Notes under the pieces: model-generated
Databases searched by the model: none
Told to the model about the DNA's origin: nothing
Seen by the model: only the letters and a program-made list of their open reading frames with translations
Assembly: GCF_001277215.2 (NCBI RefSeq)
Contig: NZ_CP013940.1
Coordinates: 2,294,001-2,358,000 of the forward strand
Direction of reading: 5' to 3'
Length of the DNA: 64,000 bases
DNA from: Cronobacter malonaticus LMG 23826
GTDB taxonomy: Bacteria; Pseudomonadota; Gammaproteobacteria; Enterobacterales; Enterobacteriaceae
Made by a program: the position numbers and the translations under genes
Part shown: positions 40,171-48,749 of the stretch, in pieces
Layout: every line of letters starts with the position of its first letter
Position numbering within the stretch: position 1 is the stretch's first letter

Positions 40171-41091
40171 ATGATGAATATTATGCATCCTGCTTTAAGG
40201 CGTCTTGATTTAAATCTTTTACCGGTTTTTGACGCTATCTATCGGCACTGTTCCGTTCGTAAGGCCGCTGATGAACTGGCGATGAGCACATCGGCCCTGA
40301 GCCACGCGCTGTCGCGGCTACGCACCACGCTTAACGACCCGTTATTTTACCGGGAAGGCCACCGTATGTGCCCCAGCGTATACGCCTCCCAGCTTGCGCC
40401 CTCCATCGCTTCGGCACTGAAATTTCTCAATCAGGAACTGACGCCGCAGCCGGAGTTTGACCCGGCCAGCAGCACAGAGTGCTTACAGATTGCCATCACC
40501 GACTTCACCGCGTTTTGCATTTTCCCTGCCCTCATGCACCGGCTGCAGCGCGAAGCGCCTGGCCTGCGTTTTGAGTTGCGGTATTTACCGCACAGCCCTG
40601 CGCTGAATGAACTGCTGGCAGGCGAAATGGATCTGGCGCTTGGATTCAGCGCACCGGAGGAGATCCGGCATCCGGAGTTAGACGAGATCGCCTGGCTGGA
40701 AGATGACTATGTCGTTATCAGCAACGCACAAAGAGCACAGCTGACGCTTGAGGATTATCTCGCTGCCAGACACCTGGTGGTGACGCCCTGGAATGAAAAG
40801 CAGGGCGTACTTGATACACAGCTGGAACAGATGGGCTATACGCGCCACATCGCGCTCAAAACCCCTTCTATGCTTGGCGCGCCGTTTATCGTTGCAGAAA
40901 GCGACTTGCTGATGGCGCTTCCCCGCTTCGCCGCGAAGAAACTGCTGCCGGCAACTGATATCAGGATATTTGAATTGCCTTTCAACGTACCGTCGTTCGA
41001 AGTGAAAATTTATTCGCATCAACGCAGTGGTAAACGCGGCGCAACCGACTGGCTTAAGACCGTCCTGCAAGCGCTGGCAAGAAACCTGTAG
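40171..41091 (+). CDS. LysR-family transcriptional regulator
   Basis: DNA-binding regulator of 306 aa. The N-terminal winged helix has LNLLPVFDAIYRHCSVRKAADELAMSTSALSHALSRLRTTLNDPLFYREG (about 14-62), and the C-terminal half is the substrate-binding domain. It looks like the NodD/LeuO-like branch with Ser-Ala-Leu-Ser-His-Ala in the recognition helix. ATG codons at 40171 and 40174 are both possible. It is divergent from the GNAT gene and upstream of the esterase gene on the same strand, so either may be its target. Confidence 0.9.
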   Translation: MMNIMHPALRRLDLNLLPVFDAIYRHCSVRKAADELAMSTSALSHALSRLRTTLNDPLFYREGHRMCPSVYASQLAPSIASALKFLNQELTPQPEFDPASSTECLQIAITDFTAFCIFPALMHRLQREAPGLRFELRYLPHSPALNELLAGEMDLALGFSAPEEIRHPELDEIAWLEDDYVVISNAQRAQLTLEDYLAARHLVVTPWNEKQGVLDTQLEQMGYTRHIALKTPSMLGAPFIVAESDLLMALPRFAAKKLLPATDIRIFELPFNVPSFEVKIYSHQRSGKRGATDWLKTVLQALARNL

Positions 41092-41314
41092 CATGTGAAA
41101 TATCACGTTCTCGTTACTTAAGCACTGGCGTTCCGGGCCTTCATTGCACAGGATACCGAGGCATCAAGCCCCGGCTCGGCCGCGTAACACTCTTTTGCTC
41201 TGATGCTTGTGTCAGCGACCGCCTGGTTCTGGGAGGTGAACTTTTCCGGACTATGACAGCACGTTAAACTGCGGGATTCATTTGCCGGCATCGTTCAGAA
41301 AGGAAAATAACGCC

Positions 41315-42235
41315 ATGGCTCTGGAACCTGAAATTGCACGTCTTGTTGATGAATTTATCGCGGCGGGCCGCCCCTCCCCACGCATGCAGACATTTGAAGA
41401 GCGTCGCGCAGGTTATGTCGCCAGCGCGGTACTCGCCGGTGTTCCTGAGACCCGCGTGAATATAGAAGATACGATGATTGACGCTATCCCTTTACGTATC
41501 TTCTCGCCTTTGAATAGAGAGAACGTGCTCCCGGCGATTATCTATTATCACGGTGGCTGTTTTGTGAGCGGCGGGTTTGCCACGCATGATAATCAACTGC
41601 GCCAGCTTGCCTTCCTGAGTGGTTGTCGGGTGATTGCGGTGCAATACCGCTTAGCGCCAGAGCATACTTATCCCGCCGCACATGATGATGCTGAACGCGC
41701 CGCGCAGCTTATCTGGCGGGACGCAGAAGCACTGGGCATAGATCGCCGCCACATGACGTTTATGGGGGACAGCGCGGGCGGTCATCTGGCGCTGGTAACC
41801 GCCTTACGATTAAAAAATACCGGCGCATGGCTCCCCCGCCAGCTGGTGCTGATTTATCCGATGCTGGACGCTACAGCATCGTCAGAAAGTTATCGATCAA
41901 ACGGTACCGATTATGTCCTGACGAGCGACGCGTTTCTGAGCGGTTTCGAAGCCTATCTTTCAGATATTAATCTGAAGCACCCTGAAGCCAGCCCGTTATT
42001 TCGTGATGATTTCGCAGGATTACCGCCGGTACATATCATCACGGCGGAATATGATGCGTTACGTGATGAAGGCGAAGCGCTCTTTGCGCGTATGACGCAG
42101 CAAGGGGTGAACTGCACGGCGCAGCGCTATCCCGGTGTGATACATGGTTTCTTTCAGCTTAGCGGCATCAGTCAGACCGCACGCAATGTGATGCAGGATA
42201 TTTGTGCCTTGATTCGTTCAGGAAATACGCGCTGA
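41315..42235 (+). CDS. Alpha/beta-hydrolase esterase, HSL family
   Basis: Hormone-sensitive-lipase-type esterase of 306 aa with no signal peptide. The nucleophile Ser lies in FMGDSAGGHLAL, the Asp in ITAEYDALRDEG and the His in YPGVIHGFFQLSG. The oxyanion motif reads YYHGGCF rather than the usual HGGG, so the third glycine is Cys. I chose the ATG at 41315 because AAAGGAAA lies 11 bases upstream; a TTG 33 bases earlier opens the frame but lacks a site. Substrates are likely short-chain acyl esters, by family. Confidence 0.9.
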   Translation: MALEPEIARLVDEFIAAGRPSPRMQTFEERRAGYVASAVLAGVPETRVNIEDTMIDAIPLRIFSPLNRENVLPAIIYYHGGCFVSGGFATHDNQLRQLAFLSGCRVIAVQYRLAPEHTYPAAHDDAERAAQLIWRDAEALGIDRRHMTFMGDSAGGHLALVTALRLKNTGAWLPRQLVLIYPMLDATASSESYRSNGTDYVLTSDAFLSGFEAYLSDINLKHPEASPLFRDDFAGLPPVHIITAEYDALRDEGEALFARMTQQGVNCTAQRYPGVIHGFFQLSGISQTARNVMQDICALIRSGNTR

Positions 42236-42245
42236 AGCGCTGATA

Positions 42246-42692
42246 TCACTCAAGCGTTCGGGAAAGAATAATGAGCCCCTGATGCTCGTCGAACCCGTTT
42301 TTTCTGTAAAAGAAATCGGAAGGATAGGCTTTATGGGTGTTGAGAATCATCGCATTCAGTCCTTCGTGTAAGGAACGATCGGCGATGAAATTCATCAGTG
42401 CGCTACCGACACCCTTTCCCTGATAGTCAGGATCGACGAAAAACTCATCAATATAATACTCAACGCCGCCCGGCCACGGTTTCCTGAAACCGATGCTAAC
42501 AGCGACGATATTATCGTCATGCCGGGCAATATAGCCCCTGAAATAATTGTTGTTCAGATGCTCTCTGATAAAAGCGATGACCGGCTCCAGCTCGCTCTTT
42601 TCAAACCAGGGCGCTTCTTTATAGACCTTACAGTAGAGATGGGCGCACGCGGTAATGTGCGTGTCGGTAAGCGCGGAAAAATCAATTTTCAT
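42246..42692 (-). CDS. GNAT N-acetyltransferase
   Basis: Acetyltransferase of 148 aa. The acetyl-CoA motif is FFVDPDYQGKGVGSALMNFIADRSL, and the final strand-helix unit is LNTHKAYPSDFFYRKNGFDEH. The target is unknown. It is convergent with the esterase gene, with ten bases between the stops. Confidence 0.85.
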   Translation of the reverse strand: MKIDFSALTDTHITACAHLYCKVYKEAPWFEKSELEPVIAFIREHLNNNYFRGYIARHDDNIVAVSIGFRKPWPGGVEYYIDEFFVDPDYQGKGVGSALMNFIADRSLHEGLNAMILNTHKAYPSDFFYRKNGFDEHQGLIILSRTLE

Positions 42693-42785
42693 TTGCGTCC
42701 CTGCGTCAGCCGGTTTATGGGTAAGGCAAATCTAATGCAGAGCGCAAAAAACGTCAAAAAGAAGGCGTGGGGGATAAGCAGTGAA

Positions 42786-42825
42786 GCTACGTCAGACAGG
42801 TGTCGTTTTGCCTGCCTGACGTAGC
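42786..42825. repeat. Long inverted repeat (hairpin) between ecotin and GNAT genes
   Basis: Arms of 15 bases (GCTACGTCAGACAGG and CCTGCCTGACGTAGC) pair except at one position, around a 10-nt loop. There is no T run on either side, so a classic terminator is doubtful. It lies 20 bp past the ecotin stop and could be an mRNA 3'-end stabiliser or an intergenic repeat unit. Confidence 0.8.
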
Positions 42826-42844
42826 AGAAATCGCGTGTTTACGC

Positions 42845-43354
42845 TTATTTCTTGCTGGCGTTAGAGAGTGTGTCGTCCGCTTTCCAGAGACGGTATTTTA
42901 CGTCGATATTTTCAGGCGCATACACGACCACCGGCAGTTTGCTGTTGTAATTCAGCAAGCTATTTTCACCGAGATTAGCGGTGACAAATTTCTTCTCTTT
43001 TTTACCGTCCGGGCAGGCCATCATGGTAGAGGTATACATTACCGAGCCGTCTGCGTTTTTTGCGGATTCAAACGTGTAATAGTCATATCCCCAGCCTTCC
43101 AGCGTTTTACGCTCAAATTTGCCGGCCAGCTGATGCTTGTTACAGTCAACGTCAAGTGTCTGGCCGATAATCAGTTCCACTTTGTAAGATGACTCATCCT
43201 GGCGCTCAGGTAACTCAATCACCTGGCGGACCATGCCTTTTTCCGCCTTTGGAAAAGGCGCGATATTTTCAGAAGCTTTTTCAACGGCGAATGCACTGGC
43301 GGAAATGCAACCAGTCGTGACCAGGCCTAACATGAGCGCTGAAATTTTATTCAT
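42845..43354 (-). CDS. eco: Ecotin, periplasmic serine protease inhibitor
   Basis: Dimeric periplasmic inhibitor of trypsin-fold proteases, 169 aa with a signal peptide of about 23 residues (cleavage near SAFA). Ecotin blocks [41 protein letters not shown] and [23 protein letters not shown] are nearly unchanged from E. coli. The reactive site is the Met-Met of STMMACPDG. Compared with my memory of the E. coli protein, the segment between YDYY-F and STMMACP is about six residues longer, which would lengthen the reactive-loop support on the non-primed side. The gene is in a different location from E. coli eco. Confidence 0.95.
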   Translation of the reverse strand: MNKISALMLGLVTTGCISASAFAVEKASENIAPFPKAEKGMVRQVIELPERQDESSYKVELIIGQTLDVDCNKHQLAGKFERKTLEGWGYDYYTFESAKNADGSVMYTSTMMACPDGKKEKKFVTANLGENSLLNYNSKLPVVVYAPENIDVKYRLWKADDTLSNASKK

Positions 43355-43560
43355 TATTAACGTTCTCCACAGGTTTTATCTCCACGGTAAAAACTGAATT
43401 CAATTTCAAAAACCGTGACAATCACTGCCATATTATTCATAAGCAGATTTTTATGTCACCCTCATGCAAACCATCGTCATTTTTTATCTGTACCGTTTCT
43501 TTTACGAAGCGTAAAACATAACGGTTACTCACGTGAATAATGGTTTAACCCACTGGTTAT

Positions 43561-44010
43561 TCATAACCGTGGCGCCATCCCGTATTTAGGTGCCTTAATA
43601 TTCGCCGCCCAGACTTTAATCTCCTTCTGGCTCATCACCGTAAAATCTGAACGCAGCCGCTCGACCAGCGCGTTGACTTTATCGGCATCCCTGACCAGAT
43701 AATGCTCTATCTTTTCTGAGCCATGTTCGGTACAAAAATATTCGGCGGGGACGAGGTCATTATTGATTTCAAGCGCTCTTGCCTGCGTCGGGCATTTTCC
43801 TGTTGTCAGAGAGGAGATCACCATATTCGCTGAACGGAAACCAGCCTGGGAGATGCTCAGCATAACCGGACTGCCCTCGGCGGTCTGGGTCATATCATAT
43901 AAAACCGCGTCTTTTTCATACCACGTATTATATTCACGGCCCTGAACCACCGCGCTGGCAGGGGCTGTGCTGCCAAGAAAAAGGCAGCACATTAAAAGTG
44001 TTTTTTTCAT
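43561..44010 (-). CDS. Exported protein of unknown function
   Basis: I do not recognise this 149-residue protein. It begins with a clear signal peptide, MKKTLLMCCLFLGSTAPASA, cleaved near residue 20. The mature part has two cysteines (GKCPTQ and EYFCTEHG) that could form one disulfide, no membrane segment and no repeat. The start codon is well placed, and base composition matches neighbouring genes. It lies between ecotin and proP and is transcribed leftwards towards ecotin, about 200 bp from it. I infer that it is periplasmic; no function is proposed. Confidence 0.75.
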   Translation of the reverse strand: MKKTLLMCCLFLGSTAPASAVVQGREYNTWYEKDAVLYDMTQTAEGSPVMLSISQAGFRSANMVISSLTTGKCPTQARALEINNDLVPAEYFCTEHGSEKIEHYLVRDADKVNALVERLRSDFTVMSQKEIKVWAANIKAPKYGMAPRL

Positions 44011-44165
44011 TGTTATTCATTGCTGGTGTGTGTACAGCGATCATTCCCAATCTGATTTTAAGAATCAAGCTATTAAGATTTTACTCAGCACGCGGGGCGC
44101 GGGGAACCGTGGATATCGGAAATGACATGCGGCAGGAACGGGAATGACGAAAGGCAGGAAAAAGA

Positions 44166-44185
44166 AAAGCCCCCGCGGGGGCTTT
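44166..44185 (-). terminator. Rho-independent terminator after proP
   Basis: Stem AAAGCCCC/GGGGCTTT with a CGCG loop and T-rich sequence on the minus strand. It lies just past the proP stop. Confidence 0.85.
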
Positions 44186-44189
44186 AGTT

Positions 44190-45695
44190 TTACTCATTGA
44201 TGCGAGGATGCTGATCGACCAGACGGGTGCGTTTTTCCTGCAACTCGGCGATCTCTTTGTCAATATCTTCAATTTTCTGTTCGATATTGTCATGGTGCTC
44301 ACGCAGAATTTCGCGCGCCTCCTGGATATCCGATGCCGCAGGCGTCGCGCCTTTTAACGGGCGGTTAGCTGTCTCTTTCATCGTCAGACCGGTAATCAAA
44401 CCAATGACCGCAATCACCATCAGGTAATATGCCGGCATCATCAGGTTTTCGGTGCTTTCCACCAGCCATGCCGCGAGTGTCGGCGTCAGGCCCGCAATCA
44501 GTACCGAGATATTAAACGCGCTCGCCAGCGCGCTGTAGCGGATGTGCGTCGGGAACATCGCCGGGAGCGAAGACGCCATCACACCGGTAAAGCAGTTGAG
44601 GATCACCGCCAGCATCAGCAGGCCGGAGAAAATCAGGCCAATGACGTTGCTGTTAATCAGCACGAATGCCGGAATCGCCAGTACCATCAGCGCGACGCTA
44701 CCGAAAATGACAAACGGACGACGGCCAAAACGGTCACTCAGCAGGCCCATCACCGGCTGCACAAACAGCATACCGATCATAATCGCGATAATAATCAACA
44801 CGCCGTGTTCTTCGGAATAGTGCAGATTGTGCGACAGATAGCTCGGCATATAGGTGAGCAGCATGTAATAGGTCACGTTGGTGGAAATCACCAGGCCGAT
44901 ACAGGCCAGCAGGCTGCGCCAGTGTTTTGTTGCAATCTCTTTGAAAGAGACTTTCGGGCCATGCTGTAAACCTTCGCGATCGCCCTGCTCCAGCTTATCG
45001 ACATGCTGCTGGAAGGCCGGCGTCTCTTCCAGCGCGTGGCGCAGATAGAGGCCAATCAGGCCCAGCGGCAGCGCCAGGAAGAACGGCAGACGCCAGCCCC
45101 AGCTCAGGAAATTCTCTTCGCCAAGGATAGCGGAGATAAGCACCACGACGCCTGCGCCAAGCACGAAGCCCGCGATAGAGCCGAAATCAAGCCAGCTCCC
45201 CATAAAGCCGCGCTTGCGGTCAGGGGAATATTCCGCGACAAATATCGATGCGCCAGTATATTCGCCGCCCACCGAGAACCCCTGCGCCATTTTACACAGC
45301 AACAACAGGATGGGTGCCCAGATACCAATCGACGCATACGACGGAATAAGCCCGATACAGAATGTACTGACGGACATAATCACAATGGTTATTGCGAGGA
45401 TCTTCTGGCGGCCATATTTATCGCCGAGCATCCCGAAGAACAGACCGCCCAGCGGACGGATAAGAAAGGGAACCGAAAACGTCGCCAGCGCGGCGATCAT
45501 CTGCACGCTGGGATTGGCATCCGGGAAAAACACTTTGCCGAGTGCGTAAGCCACAAAGCCATACACACCAAAATCAAACCACTCCATGGCGTTACCGAGA
45601 GAGGCTGCGGTAATCGCTTTACGAAGTTTCGCATCATCAATAATCGTGACGTCACTCAGAGAGATCGGTTCTACTTTTTTTCTTTTAAGCTTCAT
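44190..45695 (-). CDS. proP: Osmoprotectant:H+ symporter ProP
   Basis: MFS transporter for proline, glycine betaine and other compatible solutes, activated by hyperosmotic stress. The protein is 501 aa from MKLKRKKVEP. I chose this third ATG because GAGGA lies five bases upstream and the N-terminus matches E. coli ProP. It has twelve membrane segments with the MFS loop GDKYGRQK and the helix NAMEWFDFGVYGFVAYALGKVFFP. The C-terminal extension (about 455-501) is a predicted antiparallel coiled coil with heptads in IEQKIEDIDKEIAELQEKRTRL, which tunes the osmotic set point in E. coli. E. coli proP is located elsewhere, so this copy may be one of several paralogues. Confidence 0.94.
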   Translation of the reverse strand: MKLKRKKVEPISLSDVTIIDDAKLRKAITAASLGNAMEWFDFGVYGFVAYALGKVFFPDANPSVQMIAALATFSVPFLIRPLGGLFFGMLGDKYGRQKILAITIVIMSVSTFCIGLIPSYASIGIWAPILLLLCKMAQGFSVGGEYTGASIFVAEYSPDRKRGFMGSWLDFGSIAGFVLGAGVVVLISAILGEENFLSWGWRLPFFLALPLGLIGLYLRHALEETPAFQQHVDKLEQGDREGLQHGPKVSFKEIATKHWRSLLACIGLVISTNVTYYMLLTYMPSYLSHNLHYSEEHGVLIIIAIMIGMLFVQPVMGLLSDRFGRRPFVIFGSVALMVLAIPAFVLINSNVIGLIFSGLLMLAVILNCFTGVMASSLPAMFPTHIRYSALASAFNISVLIAGLTPTLAAWLVESTENLMMPAYYLMVIAVIGLITGLTMKETANRPLKGATPAASDIQEAREILREHHDNIEQKIEDIDKEIAELQEKRTRLVDQHPRINE

Positions 45696-46158
45696 ATCCA
45701 TCCTCATTGAATTCGCTCTTTGACTCGGGTGACGTTATACATCGCCCCCTCAGTCCGCTTCCTTAGCGATAAAGAAGCCTTATCTTTCCAGGACTTCCTT
45801 TAAGAGCGTAGCAGGATCTCTTCCCGCTGTTAGTAATGACACATCCGAATGTGCTTACCTGCGTTTTCAGATGCCTGACCCTTCTTTACCCTAACAGCGA
45901 ACAAATTTGCGATCAACTTCACAGTTTATTTTATCGCGTTTTGGATGCGTCATTCGGCATATTTTGTTAGTCAGCTAAGCGATGTCAGATGAAAATACCT
46001 GGTTCTGCCAGGGATATTTTTTATTCGCGTTGCAGACAGCCCGCTTGGGAAAATAGCGGTCACAAAAGGTTATTTTGATGAGAATGAACTTATTAGAGGT
46101 AATCGTGGCGTCAGAAGGTAAGAAGTATTAAGTAAAAGATGGCAAAGAGCACACATTA
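45696..46158. other. Region upstream of proP
   Basis: About 460 bp that should carry the proP promoters reading left. I cannot place CRP, Fis or RpoS elements confidently. A 17-codon plus-strand frame at 46078-46131 begins ATG after an AAAGGT-like site but has no recognisable family. Otherwise nothing is seen. Confidence 0.5.
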
Positions 46159-46186
46159 AAAAGCCGAATCACAGGATCCGGCTTTT
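46159..46186 (-). terminator. Terminator after the small exported protein gene
   Basis: A 12-bp stem AAAAGCCGAATC/GATCCGGCTTTT with one mismatch and T residues on the minus strand. It lies about 28 nt past the small gene. Confidence 0.75.
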
Positions 46187-46213
46187 ACCAGGGGCAAGCG
46201 ATACTTACCTGCA

Positions 46214-46441
46214 TCAGGACCAGTCGCCTGCGACCAGCGTTTGCGTAGTAAACGCATCATTCATTGACTGGCCCGTAGACGCCGCGCCAGGCTGAATACT
46301 GGTGCCAGCTTCAATATCACTCGCGCGCCATCCGGCATAGGGCGCGTTGTTTTGCGTGGTTTGGTTCATCGGAGCAGCAAAGGCGCTGAAGGAAAGCACG
46401 CTCAGCGCCAGGGCGGCGGTCGCGGTTTTGAGGGTATTCAT
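46214..46441 (-). CDS. Small exported protein of unknown function
   Basis: A 75-residue protein with a typical signal peptide, MNTLKTATAALALSVLSFSAFA, cleaved around residue 22. The mature part of about 53 residues is rich in Gln, Asn, Thr, Gly and Ala, contains no Cys and ends AGDWS. A ribosome site AAGAGAT precedes the ATG, and a terminator follows, so it is a complete single-gene unit. It does not resemble the BhsA/YdgH stress peptides in obvious motifs. I do not recognise it and suggest only a periplasmic location. Confidence 0.7.
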   Translation of the reverse strand: MNTLKTATAALALSVLSFSAFAAPMNQTTQNNAPYAGWRASDIEAGTSIQPGAASTGQSMNDAFTTQTLVAGDWS

Positions 46442-46668
46442 CTTTATTATCTCTTCTTTGCAGCATCAAAATAGGTGATGTTTTCTTCACCACCGGTCTG
46501 TAAAGAGTAGATCCAGATCACACTTTAAAACAGTCAAATTATTTGGCGTGCGACGTCAAAGAAACTGAACACGGTTTTAACGCACTGAAAAGAAAAGCAT
46601 AAGGAGAGTCACTACGAAAGTGAAAAGAGAAATCCTGTTGAAAACGCCGGGTGAAAGCCGCGCAATAA

Positions 46669-46691
46669 AAAGGCTGGCAGCGCCAGCCTTT
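46669..46691 (-). terminator. Rho-independent terminator after ydiY
   Basis: A perfect 10-bp stem AAAGGCTGGC/GCCAGCCTTT with a 3-nt loop and T residues on the minus strand. It lies about 22 nt past the ydiY stop. Confidence 0.88.
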
Positions 46692-46713
46692 AAAAAATCA
46701 CGCTGAAAGCGTC

Positions 46714-47472
46714 TTACATACGATAACCCAGCGTGACGGACGTGCGGGTATCGGTATGATCTGGCGCGCTCGCTGGCGGGTTAGAGTTCCAGGTCACGTT
46801 GTACGCGACTTTCAGGCCAAAGTGCTCGTTAATAGCCACGTCCAGCGCCGTCTCGGAGTTCACGTTGGTATCTTCGGAGCCAAATACGGACACACCCTGC
46901 GTGAATTTGGTGTTGTCGGTCAGCTGCCAGGTATAGATGCCAGACGCGTAACCCAGGCCCTGAGTTTTGGTTTCGCCGTCGGTATATTCGTCGTAACGCA
47001 CACCCGGACCGAATTCAAAGCGCAGGCTGTGTACCGGGCCGTTCAGGAACTGACGACCATAACCCATCGTCAGCACGTCGCGCTCGCGGTAGCCGTTATA
47101 ACGGTCTGTCAGCCAGCTTGCCTGACCAAAGAGATAGTCATAATCGGTAACGTTAACGCGGCTACGTCCGCCCACCGCATATTTTTCCGAAGAGCGTTCG
47201 TCATTGGAAGACGTATTGCTGGCATTCCCCCACAGCGACCAGGCGGTGGTTTCACCATACCAGGTCAGGTTGCTGTCAGCCGTTAAGGAAGAACTTTTAG
47301 TATTGCCGGTTTGTGCCAGGTAACCCGCGTTTAAATTACCTTCAAACGGTTTTTTCGCGGTGGAAGGATCGTCCATGACAGTAAAAACGGTATTATCAGC
47401 CATCGCGTGCTGGCTCAGCAGCGCGCCACCCGCCAGCAGCATTGCCAGGGGCACTGTCTTAAAAAGCTTCAT
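46714..47472 (-). CDS. ydiY: Outer-membrane-type beta-barrel protein YdiY (DUF481)
   Basis: Exported protein of 252 aa with a signal peptide ending near HAMA. Alternating hydrophobic strands and a terminal aromatic/Met residue (TLGYRM) fit a small beta barrel of the DUF481 family. It closely resembles E. coli YdiY (FTVMDDPSTAKKPFEGNLNAGYLAQTGNTKSSSLTAD). I chose the ATG at 47472, six codons inside the longest frame, by family N-terminus. Function is unknown. It is divergent from pfkB across 293 bp. Confidence 0.92.
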   Translation of the reverse strand: MKLFKTVPLAMLLAGGALLSQHAMADNTVFTVMDDPSTAKKPFEGNLNAGYLAQTGNTKSSSLTADSNLTWYGETTAWSLWGNASNTSSNDERSSEKYAVGGRSRVNVTDYDYLFGQASWLTDRYNGYRERDVLTMGYGRQFLNGPVHSLRFEFGPGVRYDEYTDGETKTQGLGYASGIYTWQLTDNTKFTQGVSVFGSEDTNVNSETALDVAINEHFGLKVAYNVTWNSNPPASAPDHTDTRTSVTLGYRM

Positions 47473-47765
47473 GTTGATTTTCAGGTCCATACAACAAAAA
47501 AAAGGACCATTACGGTCCCGTAACTTTTTCTCTGGATCAATAAAATCCGCCCACAGAAAGGTAACGAATTATAAAAAGGCCGATCTGGCTTAGCAATGAA
47601 ATCCTTTCGCTATTTAAGAATAAGCGAACTCTTAAAATTAAACTTTTATTTATATAGAACGGTCATCCGATTTATATCGGGCTCAAGGTAAAATCAGCAC
47701 GTTATTCACCCACCGTCTGGCTGTCGGGTGCTACGCTTAGGGCAGTCTAAAAAAACGGAGGCGAT

Positions 47766-48695
47766 ATGGTACGTATTTATACGCTCACGCTGGCGCCCTC
47801 GCTCGACAGCGCCACAATCACGCCGCAAATCTATCCTGAGGGGAAACTGCGCTGCAGCGCGCCGGTGTTTGAACCCGGCGGCGGCGGTATTAACGTCGCA
47901 CGCGCCATCGTCCATCTGGGCGGCACTGCAACCGCCCTCTTCCCCGCAGGCGGCGCGACGGGCGAGCATCTGGTCTCGCTGCTCAATGATGAAAAGGTCG
48001 CGGTAGAGACCATTTCCGCCCATGACTGGACCCGCCAGAATCTTCACGTGCATGTCGAATCGAGCGGCGAGCAGTACCGCTTCGTCATGCCCGGCGCCAC
48101 GCTAACTGACGACGAATTCCGCCAACTGGAAGAAAAAGTGCTGGCGATTGAATCAGGCGCAATTCTGGTCATCAGCGGTAGCCTGCCACCCGGCGTCAGC
48201 GTGGAGAAACTCCAGCAACTGATTAAAGCGGCGCGGGCGCAGGGGATTCGCCTGATTATCGACAGCTCCGGTGATGCGCTGGCCGCCGCGCTGGAGATTG
48301 GCGATATCGAACTGGTTAAACCCAATCAGAAAGAGCTTGCGGCGCTGGTGAAACGCGATCTGACCGCGCCGGACGATGTGCGTAAGGCCGCAGAAGAACT
48401 GGTGCAAAAAGGAAAAGCCCGCCGCGTTGTGGTCTCTCTCGGGCCGCAGGGCGCGCTCGGTGTAGACGGTAAAGACTGCGTGCAGGTCGTGCCGCCGCCG
48501 ATGAAAAGCCAGAGTACCGTCGGTGCGGGCGACAGCATGGTGGGTGCCATGACGCTGCGCTTAGCCCAGGACGCCCCGCTGCTGGATATGGTGCGTTTTG
48601 GCGTGGCCGCCGGTAGCGCCGCCACCATCAATCAGGGTACGCGGCTCTGCTCGCTGGAAAACACCGATAAGATTTATCAGTGGCTGACACGCTAA
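47766..48695 (+). CDS. pfkB: 6-phosphofructokinase II
   Basis: PfkB-family (ribokinase fold) minor phosphofructokinase of 309 aa. The N-terminal signature GGGGINVARAIVHLGG and C-terminal TVGAGDSMVGAMTLRLA with the catalytic Asp are intact. A GGAGGCG ribosome site precedes the ATG. It heads the pfkB-ydiZ-yniA run, which follows the E. coli order. Confidence 0.97.
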   Translation: MVRIYTLTLAPSLDSATITPQIYPEGKLRCSAPVFEPGGGGINVARAIVHLGGTATALFPAGGATGEHLVSLLNDEKVAVETISAHDWTRQNLHVHVESSGEQYRFVMPGATLTDDEFRQLEEKVLAIESGAILVISGSLPPGVSVEKLQQLIKAARAQGIRLIIDSSGDALAAALEIGDIELVKPNQKELAALVKRDLTAPDDVRKAAEELVQKGKARRVVVSLGPQGALGVDGKDCVQVVPPPMKSQSTVGAGDSMVGAMTLRLAQDAPLLDMVRFGVAAGSAATINQGTRLCSLENTDKIYQWLTR

Positions 48696-48702
48696 CTTTC
48701 CG

Positions 48703-48729
48703 GCCAGTCCCTGCGGGCTGGCATTTTAT
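48703..48729 (+). terminator. Probable terminator after pfkB
   Basis: Stem GCCAGTCC/GGGCTGGC (one G-T pair) with a CTGC loop and the T-rich tail ATTTTATT. It lies seven nucleotides after the pfkB stop. Confidence 0.7.
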
Positions 48730-48749
48730 TGCTGACAATGAGGTTCGCC

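Noticed and set aside
46078..46131. 17-codon frame upstream of proP
   Set aside because: The ribosome site is only fair and nothing suggests conservation; kept as a note in the intergenic entry, not called as a gene.
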